A stretch of DNA of 64,000 nucleotides from Paenibacillus peoriae (GTDB taxonomy: Bacteria; Bacillota; Bacilli; Paenibacillales; Paenibacillaceae): contig NZ_CP092831.1 of the NCBI RefSeq assembly GCF_022531965.1, positions 524,001-588,000 on the forward strand, read 5' to 3'. Within the stretch, counting starts at the first letter, position 1; each line of letters begins with the position of its first letter. The notes beneath the pieces are model-generated. The model saw only the letters and a list, made by a program, of their open reading frames with translations. It searched no databases and was not told the DNA's origin. Positions 17,988 to 25,575 of the stretch are shown here, piece by piece. The position numbers and the translations under genes are program-made.

Positions 17988-18340
17988 ACCAACTTAATCA
18001 TCTTCTCCAATGTTTCTTTATTTTTTGGGTCGGTTAGATCAATATTATATTTCTTCACCAACTCCTTGAGTACATAGTCTGTAGTCTCTTGAGATAAATC
18101 ATTCTTTTTAGAATTAGAGCCACTTTGTTCATTCCAAGGGGTGTCGGTACGCCCGAGTAGATAATCCGTATCAACGTCGAGGGTGTCCGCCAAAGCTACC
18201 AAGGTCTCATTTGAAGGAGTGCTATGCCCATTCTCGTAATTACTTATAGCCGCCTTGGTTAAGTTAACTATTGAAGCTAATTCTTCTTGAGTTAGCTTTT
18301 TCTTTTTTCTTCTATACGCAACTCTATCTCCGCGAAACAC
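17972..18340 (-). CDS. CI-like phage repressor (XRE HTH)
   Basis: A 122-residue repressor. Residues 10-62 hold an XRE helix-turn-helix (KLTQEELASIVNLTKAAISNYENG, then LVALADTLDVDTDYLLGR), followed by a polar linker and a short helical tail. There is no LexA/CI-type peptidase domain, so RecA-driven self-cleavage is not expected and induction must work another way. The GTG at 18340 fits AGGGGG upstream; a longer frame has no ribosome-binding site. Its promoter overlaps operator O1, which suggests autoregulation. Confidence 0.85.
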   Translation of the reverse strand: MFRGDRVAYRRKKKKLTQEELASIVNLTKAAISNYENGHSTPSNETLVALADTLDVDTDYLLGRTDTPWNEQSGSNSKKNDLSQETTDYVLKELVKKYNIDLTDPKNKETLEKMIKLVYEDL

Positions 18341-18510
18341 ACAACTTCCCCCTAAACAATAATTATAAAAGTACATGTATATTGTACATCTAATATACCC
18401 TATATATAAAATAAGTACATTAACCTTGTATTTAATTGTTGACATACACCAATCTTGTACTTATAATAGAGCCATAGGTACAAGATTGGTGTACAAGAGA
18501 GGTGATAAAT
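18341..18510. promoter_or_regulatory. divergent immunity promoters with four 17-bp operators
   Basis: Four sites of form GTACA-N7-TGTAC: O1 18371-18387 (perfect), O2 18415-18431 (right arm TGTAT), O3 18444-18460 (left arm ATACA) and O4 18478-18494 (perfect). The N7 spacers of O3 and O4 are reverse complements. The rightward promoter has TTGACA at 18439-18444 and TATAAT at 18462-18467, exact consensus with a 17-bp spacer that O3 fills. The leftward repressor promoter has TATAAT (minus strand) at 18362-18367, next to O1. Repressor binding would silence cro and tune its own gene. Confidence 0.85.
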
Positions 18511-18765
18511 TTGAAAAATCACGCCTTAGCAGATGCTAGAAAAAAAAGCGGTCTAACTCAAGAAGAACTTGCATTTAAACTAGGTTATTCAAAGGCTACG
18601 GTAAGCAATTGGGAAAATGGTTATTCTAATCCTTCCCTTACAGATGCGTTTAAAATTTCCGAAATCCTTAAAGCCGATATCAACTATCTTTTTTTTGGAC
18701 TAAAAGTACAGGTTCAGTATACATCCCAAAATAAAAGTACAAGAACACAAAAGGGGGCCGGTTAA
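18511..18765 (+). CDS. Cro-like HTH regulator
   Basis: An 84-residue XRE-type DNA-binding protein (LADARKKSGLTQEELAFKLG, SKATVSNWENGYSNPSL) encoded divergently from the repressor and directly under the consensus rightward promoter, the position of Cro. It likely binds the same operators and favours lytic growth. The TTG at 18511 has AGAGAGG eight bases upstream; a GTG at 18502 is inside that site. Confidence 0.82.
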   Translation: MKNHALADARKKSGLTQEELAFKLGYSKATVSNWENGYSNPSLTDAFKISEILKADINYLFFGLKVQVQYTSQNKSTRTQKGAG

Positions 18766-18871
18766 ATGAGTAAACCGTCAACTATGAGCGAAAAAGCTTG
18801 GCGGCGGACGCATATGGCTGGCACGCTACTGGATTAAATACGGTAGAGAATTAGCGGCACATAGGGAGTAA
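18766..18871 (+). pseudogene. possibly frameshifted small early gene
   Basis: An ATG directly after the cro stop reads MSKPSTMSEKAWRRTHMAG and then meets TAA at 18835. Starting at 18821 in the next frame the sequence reads ARYWIKYGRELAAHRE and stops at 18869-18871. The two parts join into a plausible 35-residue basic protein if one base is removed near 18818-18820. It may be a sequencing error, a broken gene, or a frameshifted product. Confidence 0.35.
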
Positions 18872-18964
18872 AAAAAAGATAAAGCATCATAGGAAGTTTA
18901 GCCTATGCGTTTTTACTGGATTCGTTCCACAGAAGTCTGTTGACACGGAAAGGAGGTGCAGAAA

Positions 18965-19159
18965 TTGAATCGGCATTCTGGCGAGATTATCACGGTTCCT
19001 GAAATGGCAAGACGAATGAAAATTCGGAAGCAGGCGGCTTATGACATGGTTGAGGAGCCAGGCTTCCCTATATATAACATTGGCGGTGCTCGCGGCAAAC
19101 GAGTCCTCTGGCCGGAACCTTTGGAATGGCTAAAAGAGAACAAGTCAGGGTCCATATGA
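18965..19159 (+). CDS. small HTH protein, excisionase/MerR-like
   Basis: A 64-residue DNA-binding protein with a winged-helix motif of the HTH_17 kind (ITVPEMARRMKIRKQAAYDMV, then NIGGARGKRVLWPEPLEWLK, where the Arg-rich wing normally contacts DNA). Phage proteins of this type act as excisionases or early regulators. The TTG at 18965 is eight bases after AGGAGG; no ATG exists in the frame. A TTGACA lies just upstream at about 18940. Confidence 0.72.
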   Translation: MNRHSGEIITVPEMARRMKIRKQAAYDMVEEPGFPIYNIGGARGKRVLWPEPLEWLKENKSGSI

Positions 19160-19294
19160 ATAGAAGAAACCCGTCGGGCTGTACCGGCTCCAGCGGGTTG
19201 AGGGGATACGGGGGGGAAGAACTTACAACCTAATACTACATCAGCCCTCTGTCCGTAATAAACGTGTCATTCGGACAAAGGAGAGGAAAAAAAC

Positions 19295-19810
19295 ATGTCA
19301 ATTGGACAGTTTGGTCCCAATCTTCAAGAGGTTCTGAAACGACGGGGGGAAACGCGTAACGCAGCCGGACAAGTTACCCACGTGGATGCTTCATTAATTG
19401 GAAAGATCATCAAAGGCTCCCGCAAACCATCGAAAGAGCTCATGCAAAAAGCTGCGGAGCATTATGATGACGGCCAGCTTTACATTGCAGCAGCCGGGGA
19501 AGTAACAGGCGGTGCCTTTGCACCCTGGCTGGATAATGTAGACCTACATAGGGCAAGCGTGCTTTTTAAAACGGTAGAGGAAATGCGAGAGGTTCTTACA
19601 TTATCTGCTGAGGTACCAATTAGCAAAACGGCTGACCAACTTACTGATTCTGAGCGCCAAAATATGAAACGTCTACTGATGGAGACGGTTGAAGCTATTA
19701 CTGCTCTTACGCATTTTGCGGCAGTGTTATGTAAGGAGTATTCGTTTTCCTGGTTGGGTACTTGGAAGGAACACCGAGCTGACCTGAAGGCAAAAAAATA
19801 TATGAAATGA
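19295..19810 (+). CDS. HTH-domain phage early protein
   Basis: A 171-residue protein. Residues 8-60 look like an XRE-type helix-turn-helix (LQEVLKRRGETRNAAGQVTH, VDASLIGKIIKGSRKPSKE), but the usual first helix is interrupted. The remaining part is helical (TADQLTDSERQNMKRLLMETVEAI) and has no known domain that I recognise. GGAGAGG precedes the ATG. It heads a run of small early genes read in the same direction and may regulate them. Confidence 0.65.
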   Translation: MSIGQFGPNLQEVLKRRGETRNAAGQVTHVDASLIGKIIKGSRKPSKELMQKAAEHYDDGQLYIAAAGEVTGGAFAPWLDNVDLHRASVLFKTVEEMREVLTLSAEVPISKTADQLTDSERQNMKRLLMETVEAITALTHFAAVLCKEYSFSWLGTWKEHRADLKAKKYMK

Positions 19811-19820
19811 GGGAGCAAAA

Positions 19821-20102
19821 ATGGAAATCGAGAGATTAGAGGATGAAGCCAAATTTGTTGCAGCAAACGCAGAGCATAATTTAAACATGATACTGCAAAA
19901 TCCGGAAATCGTTTCTGAGAGTCATCGTCAAAAAAGTATTGCTCAAGCAGCATTCATGATGAATCTTCACTTGTCTTTTCAAGAACAAAATAAAAACGCC
20001 CGGCGGGCAGGCCGGACGCTTGGTTTGAGAACTCGATTAAAGTCTCTTGTGTTGCTTATTCTATCTCCTTCTGCGAGAGAAAGCAAGGGTGAGGGTGCGT
20101 GA
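19821..20102 (+). CDS. hypothetical early phage protein
   Basis: A 93-residue protein, acidic and helical in its first half (MEIERLEDEAKFVAANAEHN) and basic toward the end (NARRAGRTLGLRTRLKSL). No domain recognised. GAGGGAG lies before the ATG. Its stop overlaps the next start by four bases, so translation is probably coupled. Confidence 0.55.
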   Translation: MEIERLEDEAKFVAANAEHNLNMILQNPEIVSESHRQKSIAQAAFMMNLHLSFQEQNKNARRAGRTLGLRTRLKSLVLLILSPSARESKGEGA

Positions 20103-20335
20103 CGCAGCAGTTAAAGGAACGCCTCATTCAAAACTTTCTGGATAAGAAGGCAGGGACGCAAGCCAATACGGATGCAATATATGCTTTTCTGCAAGCAGGC
20201 GGTTCAGCTTTTTCATCTGAATTTCAGGAGCTACTACAGGAGCGGGACGAAGCCTATTTTCAATGGAATAACGCCTTGCTGAGCCTAAATCTTCTGCCAG
20301 CAGAAGAACGGTTGGAGTTTTTCGGAAATATGTAG
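20099..20335 (+). CDS. hypothetical early phage protein
   Basis: A 78-residue helical protein (LKERLIQNFLDKKAGTQANT, QELLQERDEAYFQWNNALLS) with a GTG start inside the previous stop codon (GTGA). No motif recognised. It ends ahead of the structured noncoding stretch at 20363-20552. Confidence 0.55.
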   Translation: MTQQLKERLIQNFLDKKAGTQANTDAIYAFLQAGGSAFSSEFQELLQERDEAYFQWNNALLSLNLLPAEERLEFFGNM

Positions 20336-20362
20336 CCAGTGATATAGGACAAGCTGGCAACG

Positions 20363-20448
20363 GACAGGCCATGTCGGCCTTGTCTTCCGGCGTCGGACGG
20401 TAACATAACCTACTCCCGTTCGGCGTCGGAAGATGCGGCTGACGCATC
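20363..20448 (+). ncRNA. array of three hairpins upstream of a tRNA-like element
   Basis: Three stems follow each other: GACA-GGCC/GGCC-TTGTC at about 20363-20384; a 16-pair stem with G-U pairs between 20384-20399 and 20417-20432 around a 17-base loop; and the perfect GATGCG/CGCATC at 20432-20448. The first two contact at their ends, so they may be alternatives. The stretch has no gene and leads into the tRNA-like element, so it may be one structured RNA. Confidence 0.5.
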
Positions 20449-20452
20449 ACAC

Positions 20453-20552
20453 AAAGCAGCGACACGATGGTACGTGTACACGCGATGGTGAGAATATCAG
20501 GCGGAAAACGACGGAGCGCGCCTGACTGCTGGTTCGAATCCAGTCTGCTTGA
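20453..20552 (+). tRNA. tRNA-Leu-like element (anticodon GAG), possibly degenerate
   Basis: A type II cloverleaf can be drawn: acceptor AAGCAG (20454-20459) with CTGCTT (20545-20550); D-arm ACACG/CGTGT with GG in the loop; anticodon stem GATG/TATC (20484-20498) with loop GTGAGAA, giving U33 and anticodon GAG (Leu, CUC); a long variable arm AGGCG/CGCCT; and a canonical T-arm GCTGG-TTCGAAT-CCAGT (20528-20544). The acceptor has only six clean pairs and position 8 is not T, so it may be non-functional or a tRNA mimic. Confidence 0.45.
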
Positions 20553-20578
20553 AATTACATATGGAAGGAGGAAACTTT

Positions 20579-20830
20579 GTGCAAGTTATTCAACGTTTGA
20601 CCGTTGTCTCTAATCCAACAAGGATTTTTGAAATTGGAACGGAGCTAAGCGGCAGCGAAATCATTGAGATTAAGCAAGTCGCTACGGAATATGAAAATAA
20701 TGTCCATTCTGAATTCCATATTTTAGATGAAAATGATGAGCTCATTGTCAGTATCGAGAATGCACCAGTGATCGTCGAGTATCGGCAGATCGTAGAACAT
20801 GATGAAATCATGGAAGGAGAATCGGCATGA
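20579..20830 (+). CDS. hypothetical early phage protein
   Basis: An 83-residue, beta-rich acidic protein (VIQRLTVVSNPTRIFEIGTE) with no recognised domain. The GTG at 20579 has GGAAGGAGG seven bases upstream; the earlier ATG at 20549 falls inside the tRNA-like element and lacks a site. Its last codon overlaps the next ATG by four bases. Confidence 0.55.
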   Translation: MQVIQRLTVVSNPTRIFEIGTELSGSEIIEIKQVATEYENNVHSEFHILDENDELIVSIENAPVIVEYRQIVEHDEIMEGESA

Positions 20831-21072
20831 ACGCAACTCATAAAAAAGTGGTGGAGTTTTTTGCAAAAATTAGCATCGACGAATCTGTGGATGTTAATGA
20901 GTTTTTAGAAGCTATCGCGTTAAATGTGGGGCTTTATACTGCGCTGAAAATCAAGACAGTGGGACAAAGAGAAGTCACAGAGCAGTTCAAAAGCATCATT
21001 GATACTGGCCTCAAGATAGCGAATAGCGAAGTTGTACCGAAACGAGTTAGCTTTTTCATTATAAAAAAATAG
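20827..21072 (+). CDS. hypothetical early phage protein
   Basis: An 81-residue protein (MNATHKKVVEFFAKISIDES) that is helical with a basic C-terminus. It is coupled to the preceding gene by an ATGA overlap. No family recognised. A hairpin at its stop codon closes this early gene pair. Confidence 0.5.
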   Translation: MNATHKKVVEFFAKISIDESVDVNEFLEAIALNVGLYTALKIKTVGQREVTEQFKSIIDTGLKIANSEVVPKRVSFFIIKK

Positions 21073-21090
21073 CCCGCGGCAACGGGCTAT
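21069..21090 (+). terminator. hairpin after the early genes, weak T tract
   Basis: ATAGCCCG pairs with CGGGCTAT around CGGCAA. The downstream run is only loosely T-rich (ATCTTTTG), so it may attenuate rather than stop transcription into yqaJ. Confidence 0.45.
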
Positions 21091-21173
21091 CACTGATCTT
21101 TTGAAAACTAAATATGTGAATACGGCCATCTTATCATGGGTGGCCGTTCCTAACAAGAGGGAGCGATATATAT

Positions 21174-22121
21174 ATGGCTATGAATGTAGCTGCTATTACA
21201 AAAGGTATTGAACGTGACGAATGGTTGAAATTGCGTAAACGCGGCATTGGTGGTTCTGATGCCTCTGCTGTCGTTGGGCTGAACCGATACAAGTCACCCG
21301 TTGGTGTCTTTTTAGAAAAAACGGATCAGATTGTACCAGACGAACCAGGCGAAGCAGCTTACTGGGGCAACCAGTTAGAGGATTTAGTCGCTCGTGAGTT
21401 TATGAGCCAAACTGGGTTGCGTGTGCAACGCAGCAATAAGATGTATCAGCACCCTACACATAAATTTATGTTGGGTAACGTGGACCGCCTGATTTTAGAC
21501 AAGGGTGGTCGAGGACTTGGCATCCTGGAATGTAAAACAGCCAGCGCCTATAAGCTGAGCGAATGGGCCGACGATCAGGTTCCTGATGAATATGCCATTC
21601 AGCTCCAACATTACATGGCCGTACTTGGTGTGGATTACGGGTATTTTGCCGTTCTGATCGGTGGTCAGAAATTTCAATACAAGCTGGTCGAACGAAACGA
21701 GGGCATTATTGATTCTCTCATACAGATCGAGGACGAGTTTTGGAACAAGCATGTAATTCCAAGGGTTCCCCCGGTGGTAGACGGTAGCGCTGCTTCGACT
21801 GAGCTACTGAATCGCTTGTATCCTGCTTCTCGGCCAGCGACAGAAATTACGCTGGAGAAAGATCAGGCATTGCTTGTGGACAAGCTCATTGCCGCTAAAG
21901 AGAACGCACAAGTGGCTGCGGAACAGGTTAAGCGGTTGGAGAACGAGCTGAAAGCCGTGATGGGTGACCATGAAATGGCAGTTTATGACGGTGAACCTGT
22001 GCTGACATGGAAATCCAGTCAAACAACACGCCTGGACACTAAGCGCTTGAAGCAGGAACAACCGCACATCTTTGAAAAATACGCAAACACCACGTCTTCA
22101 AGACGTTTTCTGGTGAAGTAA
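21174..22121 (+). CDS. yqaJ: YqaJ-type phage recombination exonuclease
   Basis: A 315-residue nuclease of the lambda exonuclease/YqaJ family, which degrades one strand of double-stranded ends so that RecT can anneal the exposed strand. The PD-(D/E)XK core is visible: RGIGGSDASAVVGLNRYKSP, Glu in YWGNQLEDLVAREF, Asp in MLGNVDRLI and Glu-x-Lys in ILECKTAS. A helical C-terminal part (240-290) follows. It pairs with recT immediately downstream, a 10-bp gap, forming the usual phage recombination module. Confidence 0.92.
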   Translation: MAMNVAAITKGIERDEWLKLRKRGIGGSDASAVVGLNRYKSPVGVFLEKTDQIVPDEPGEAAYWGNQLEDLVAREFMSQTGLRVQRSNKMYQHPTHKFMLGNVDRLILDKGGRGLGILECKTASAYKLSEWADDQVPDEYAIQLQHYMAVLGVDYGYFAVLIGGQKFQYKLVERNEGIIDSLIQIEDEFWNKHVIPRVPPVVDGSAASTELLNRLYPASRPATEITLEKDQALLVDKLIAAKENAQVAAEQVKRLENELKAVMGDHEMAVYDGEPVLTWKSSQTTRLDTKRLKQEQPHIFEKYANTTSSRRFLVK

Positions 22122-22131
22122 GGAGGCTATT

Positions 22132-23025
22132 ATGGCAGGACAACGCAGTAACAATCAATTGGAGAGGAAGCTTCAGGACAAGGCGGCTGGGGCAAAAAAC
22201 GATGCGCCTACACCTTCTCAGACCATTGCCGCTTATATGGACAAAATGAAGTATCAGATTGCGGAGGCTATGCCTAAGCATATGAGCATTGATCGGCTCA
22301 GTCGTATTGCCCTGACGACGATTCGCACGAATCCGAAGCTACTGGAATGCTCTATGCCGTCTCTCATGGGGGCGGTCATGCAAGCGGCACAGCTTGGTCT
22401 GGAACCAGGCCTGATCGGTCATTGCTACATCATCCCATACGGTACAGAAGCCACATTCATCATCGGCTACAAGGGCATGATTGATCTGGCACGACGGTCT
22501 GGAAACATTAAGTCTATTGCCGCTCATGAAGTCTATGAAAATGATTTCATTGAGCTGACATATGGGCTGGAGGAAAAATTGCAGCACGTTCCTTGGTTTT
22601 TGCGCAAAGATGAACAACCGAAGGAGTCGGGCAAAATCATCGGAGCTTATATGGTTGCCAAGTTTAATGACGGCGGTCATTTTATCCATTACATGCCGAT
22701 CAGCGAGATTGAGGAGCATAGGAAACGTTCCAAGGCATCTAGTAAAGGGCCTTGGGTGACTGACTATACCGAAATGTGCAAGAAGACAGTTGTACGTTCC
22801 GGATGGAAGTGGCTACCCATCAGCGTGGAAATTGCTTCTGCGGTTACTCAGGATGAAACGGTACGTAAAGATATCACTCCAAACGATGAACCTTTTGTCT
22901 TTGATATGCCAACTGAACCTAAAGACGGTGAAACACATCAGACAGGTGACACAGTTCAGCCAAATAACACTGATTCACAGCAGCCTGCTGATGGATCAGG
23001 TCAGGACGAACTGGAATTTGAATGA
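22132..23025 (+). CDS. recT: RecT single-strand annealing protein
   Basis: A 297-residue RecT-family recombinase. The family core is clear: LSRIALTTIRTNPKLLECS, MGAVMQAAQLGLEPG, YIIPYGTEATFIIGYKGMID and the HFIHYMPISEIEEHR stretch. It coats single strands made by the YqaJ exonuclease and anneals them to homologous DNA during phage replication. The tail (250-297) is acidic and Gln-rich, probably disordered, as often for RecT. GGAGG lies eight bases before the ATG. Confidence 0.95.
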   Translation: MAGQRSNNQLERKLQDKAAGAKNDAPTPSQTIAAYMDKMKYQIAEAMPKHMSIDRLSRIALTTIRTNPKLLECSMPSLMGAVMQAAQLGLEPGLIGHCYIIPYGTEATFIIGYKGMIDLARRSGNIKSIAAHEVYENDFIELTYGLEEKLQHVPWFLRKDEQPKESGKIIGAYMVAKFNDGGHFIHYMPISEIEEHRKRSKASSKGPWVTDYTEMCKKTVVRSGWKWLPISVEIASAVTQDETVRKDITPNDEPFVFDMPTEPKDGETHQTGDTVQPNNTDSQQPADGSGQDELEFE

Positions 23026-23225
23026 GTTCTATAGATGAGATTACCGGCAAGCCGCTGTTACGCAGCATGATCGGTGAACACATTTGGCGGATTAAAGAGT
23101 CCGACCCTGTAGCCTTTAAACGCGAGGTACGAGAATACTTCGCGCGGGGTTATCCAGGTTGGACAGTGGTTCGAGCTAAGTACCCTTATATATTTCTGCG
23201 GGATGATAGGGAGCAGAGTGTGTAA
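23022..23225 (+). CDS. small conserved-looking phage protein
   Basis: A 67-residue basic protein (ESDPVAFKREVREYFARGYP, WTVVRAKYPYIFLRDD). The start overlaps the recT stop (ATGA), so it is translationally coupled to recT and may serve recombination or replication. No domain recognised. Confidence 0.6.
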   Translation: MSSIDEITGKPLLRSMIGEHIWRIKESDPVAFKREVREYFARGYPGWTVVRAKYPYIFLRDDREQSV

Positions 23226-23284
23226 ATGATTCTGGGCGGTGTGAAGAAGCGAACGGTATTTATATAAAAATCGCAAGAGATTAG

Positions 23285-24310
23285 GTGGTGAAGCCGGTGG
23301 ACTCCAATGTAAATCCTCAGCCTACGGACGCACATATACGCATATCACATGAAATACATCGAGAGCTGATCCGGCGGAAGTTTACTCAGCGGCAGCGGGA
23401 TATTATTGATTTTGTCCTCACGCTGAGCTGGGGATGCGGGAAGCCATCGGCCAAAATCCCTATGCTTAAACATTTTGAGCTATGTGGTGTTCGTAAGGAA
23501 CATATCAAAAAGGAACTAAAAAAGCTGGTTGAAAATCATGTTCTGTTTTGGGACGAGCACATGAATGTGTTCCAGATCAATAAGCACTATGACATGTGGA
23601 CTGTCGATGTGGTGGAACGATATGACCCCAAAATGATGAACGATTTAATCAAAATTAACATTGAAACTCATACCCCAAATCTCGGCAAACCAGTTACTAA
23701 AAAAGTAACTGAGTTACCAAAAAAGCAACCGATCCGAGTTACTAAAAAGGTAACTCAGTTACACAAAAGGCAACTGTTCAGTTACCAAAAAGGTAACTCG
23801 CCAGTTACTAAAAAGGTAACTGTGAAGCGTGATTTTTCCTGTCATACCAAGGGATTTCGGCTCTCTAAAACAATATTTAAAGCAATTATTAAAAAAAACA
23901 CTACTACATCTTTAGATACTGTACAGGAGTTAGATACAGAACAAAGGGGTGGGGGAGGAGAGATTCCCTCGGATCATTCCTTTGGCTATATCTACCGCGC
24001 TTACGAAAACAATTTTGCAGATAACGGGAAAGTGACCCCGTTTGAAACCGAAGACTTGGGAGCCCTTTTCGACGATTACGGTGGAGAATGGCTCCTGAAA
24101 GCCATGAGGGAAGCCGTTCGACAGAAGAAAAAGAGTTTGGCTTATGTACGTGGCACGCTGGAAGGATACCGTAAACGCGGGGGACCGGAAACGGAACGCC
24201 GAATGGATCGGGCTTCACCGGCGGAAGCAGAAATTCGGGAAGACGACCCCATTACGATCTTGATGAGAAAGGCAGATGAGCAGCGACTTGCTGAATACGG
24301 AGTTACTTGA
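23285..24310 (+). CDS. phage replication initiator, O-type N-terminus with DnaD-like tail
   Basis: A protein of about 340 residues. Residues 12-110 resemble phage replication protein O winged-helix domains (HIRISHEIHRELIRRKFTQR, VLTLSWGCGKPS, then HIKKELKKLVENHVLFWDE). Residues 228-300 resemble a DnaD/DnaB_2 helicase-loader domain (GYIYRAYENNF, DYGGEWLLKAMREAV, YVRGTLEGYRKRG). The low-complexity linker VTKKVT repeats come from DNA iterons in the gene. It should bind its own gene as origin and load the helicase encoded next, with which it overlaps 35 bases. Start is uncertain: GTG at 23285, 23288 or 23297. Confidence 0.85.
   Translation: MVKPVDSNVNPQPTDAHIRISHEIHRELIRRKFTQRQRDIIDFVLTLSWGCGKPSAKIPMLKHFELCGVRKEHIKKELKKLVENHVLFWDEHMNVFQINKHYDMWTVDVVERYDPKMMNDLIKINIETHTPNLGKPVTKKVTELPKKQPIRVTKKVTQLHKRQLFSYQKGNSPVTKKVTVKRDFSCHTKGFRLSKTIFKAIIKKNTTTSLDTVQELDTEQRGGGGEIPSDHSFGYIYRAYENNFADNGKVTPFETEDLGALFDDYGGEWLLKAMREAVRQKKKSLAYVRGTLEGYRKRGGPETERRMDRASPAEAEIREDDPITILMRKADEQRLAEYGVT
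23692..23821. other. phage replication origin with six iterons
   Basis: Six copies of AGTTACyAAAAAGGTAACT (19 bp, itself an inverted repeat) start at 23692, 23712, 23737, 23757, 23780 and 23803, about two helical turns apart. Copies 2 and 4 are slightly degenerate. An A/T-rich stretch at about 23865-23925 could be the unwinding element. The lambda-type origin lies within the O gene in the same way. Confidence 0.75.
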
Positions 24311-25562
24311 GGCTGAAATATTAGGTTCCTTTTTTCGAGACCCCTCCCTTGTTGGGGAAGTCGCCGTAACACTAGAACCAAGCTTATTTACGCAACCTTG
24401 GCATCGCAATCTGCTGAAAATGATACTAGAACTACATCGGACTGAACAGGAACTATCCATGACTATGTTGGTGACGGTATTCGAAAAGCATCTTGAAAAG
24501 GTGGGTGGAGTTTCTTACCTGTCTAAACTGGCCAGCTCTGCCGTTGCAGTTTCAATGCTGGAGCAGAATATCAGGCAGCTCATCGAAACTGATGCTCGTC
24601 GTAAAGCGCTGGATTTGGTCGGTGAATACCGTGATAAATTTTTGGATTTGTCATCAGGCGGGTTTGAGGAATTACTGGATGAATTTGAACAGCGTTCACT
24701 GGATATTCGTCCTAAAGCATTGCAAAAGGATACGGTGGTTGACGACATCATCCAGTGGTATGAGGACTTGGTACTTAAAACGCAAGACCCTTCCCGAGCG
24801 CTTGGCATTATGACAGGCTGGTCAGCATTGGACCGACTGACGCTAGGGTTCCAGCGTACTAACCTGGTTGTCATAGGAGCCCGCACCAGCATGGGTAAGT
24901 CAGCCGTCGCCAATGAAATTAAGATGCGGGCCACCCAGCGAGGACATAAGGTTGCGGACTTTAGCTTGGAAATGTCCAAGGCGCAGATTTATAACCGGAT
25001 GATCGCTAATCTGTGCAGTATTCCCCTGCAAGCCATACGTTCAGGGCATCTGAAACCCGAACAGATCGAGCGAATTTCTATGCAGATGGAGTTTTTACGA
25101 AAAATTCATATCGACGACAGCCGAGGCGTGACTGCGGAATACATTTGTTCCGAAATGCGCAGATTGAAGCGACAAGAAGGGCTTGATTTGGTCATTGTGG
25201 ACTACCTGCAGGAAGTGGTTGAGCCTGCTGAACGAAACGACAACAGCGGCTCTGGTTTGCATAGGGTTTGTCAGAAGCTACGGAAGGCGGCAAAAGACTG
25301 TGACTGCGCACTGATCGGCTTATCTCAGGTCAAGCAGGATGTGGAGAGTCGGCAGAATAAAAGGCCATTCGTTTCAGACTTATCAGGCAGCGCCGCAATC
25401 AGCGCGGTTGCTGACGATATCCTCTTGTTGTACAGGGACGAATATTACAATCCTGATACACCGGACCCGGGTATCTTGGAAATCAACCTCGCAAAACAAC
25501 GTAATGGTCCTACTGGAGTAGTGAAACTCAAATTTGAGAAAGACACACAACAAATCGCGTAG
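24276..25562 (+). CDS. DnaB-like replicative helicase
   Basis: A 428-residue hexameric-type helicase. An N-terminal helical domain (1-110: LLEAEILGSFFRDPSLVGEV) precedes the RecA-like motor. Walker A is GARTSMGKSA at about 200, Walker B is LDLVIVDYLQ at about 305, and the DnaB motif SQVKQDVESRQNKRP with SDLSGSAAISAVADDILLLYR follows. It unwinds phage DNA at forks from the nearby origin and probably replaces host DnaB. The start ATG overlaps the initiator gene by 35 bases. Confidence 0.9.
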   Translation: MSSDLLNTELLEAEILGSFFRDPSLVGEVAVTLEPSLFTQPWHRNLLKMILELHRTEQELSMTMLVTVFEKHLEKVGGVSYLSKLASSAVAVSMLEQNIRQLIETDARRKALDLVGEYRDKFLDLSSGGFEELLDEFEQRSLDIRPKALQKDTVVDDIIQWYEDLVLKTQDPSRALGIMTGWSALDRLTLGFQRTNLVVIGARTSMGKSAVANEIKMRATQRGHKVADFSLEMSKAQIYNRMIANLCSIPLQAIRSGHLKPEQIERISMQMEFLRKIHIDDSRGVTAEYICSEMRRLKRQEGLDLVIVDYLQEVVEPAERNDNSGSGLHRVCQKLRKAAKDCDCALIGLSQVKQDVESRQNKRPFVSDLSGSAAISAVADDILLLYRDEYYNPDTPDPGILEINLAKQRNGPTGVVKLKFEKDTQQIA

Positions 25563-25575
25563 GGGAGGAACGGAC

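Noticed and set aside
23692..23821. CRISPR array
   Set aside because: Six 19-bp repeats but spacers of only about 1-6 bases, no cas genes, and the repeats are in frame within the initiator gene, so iterons fit better.
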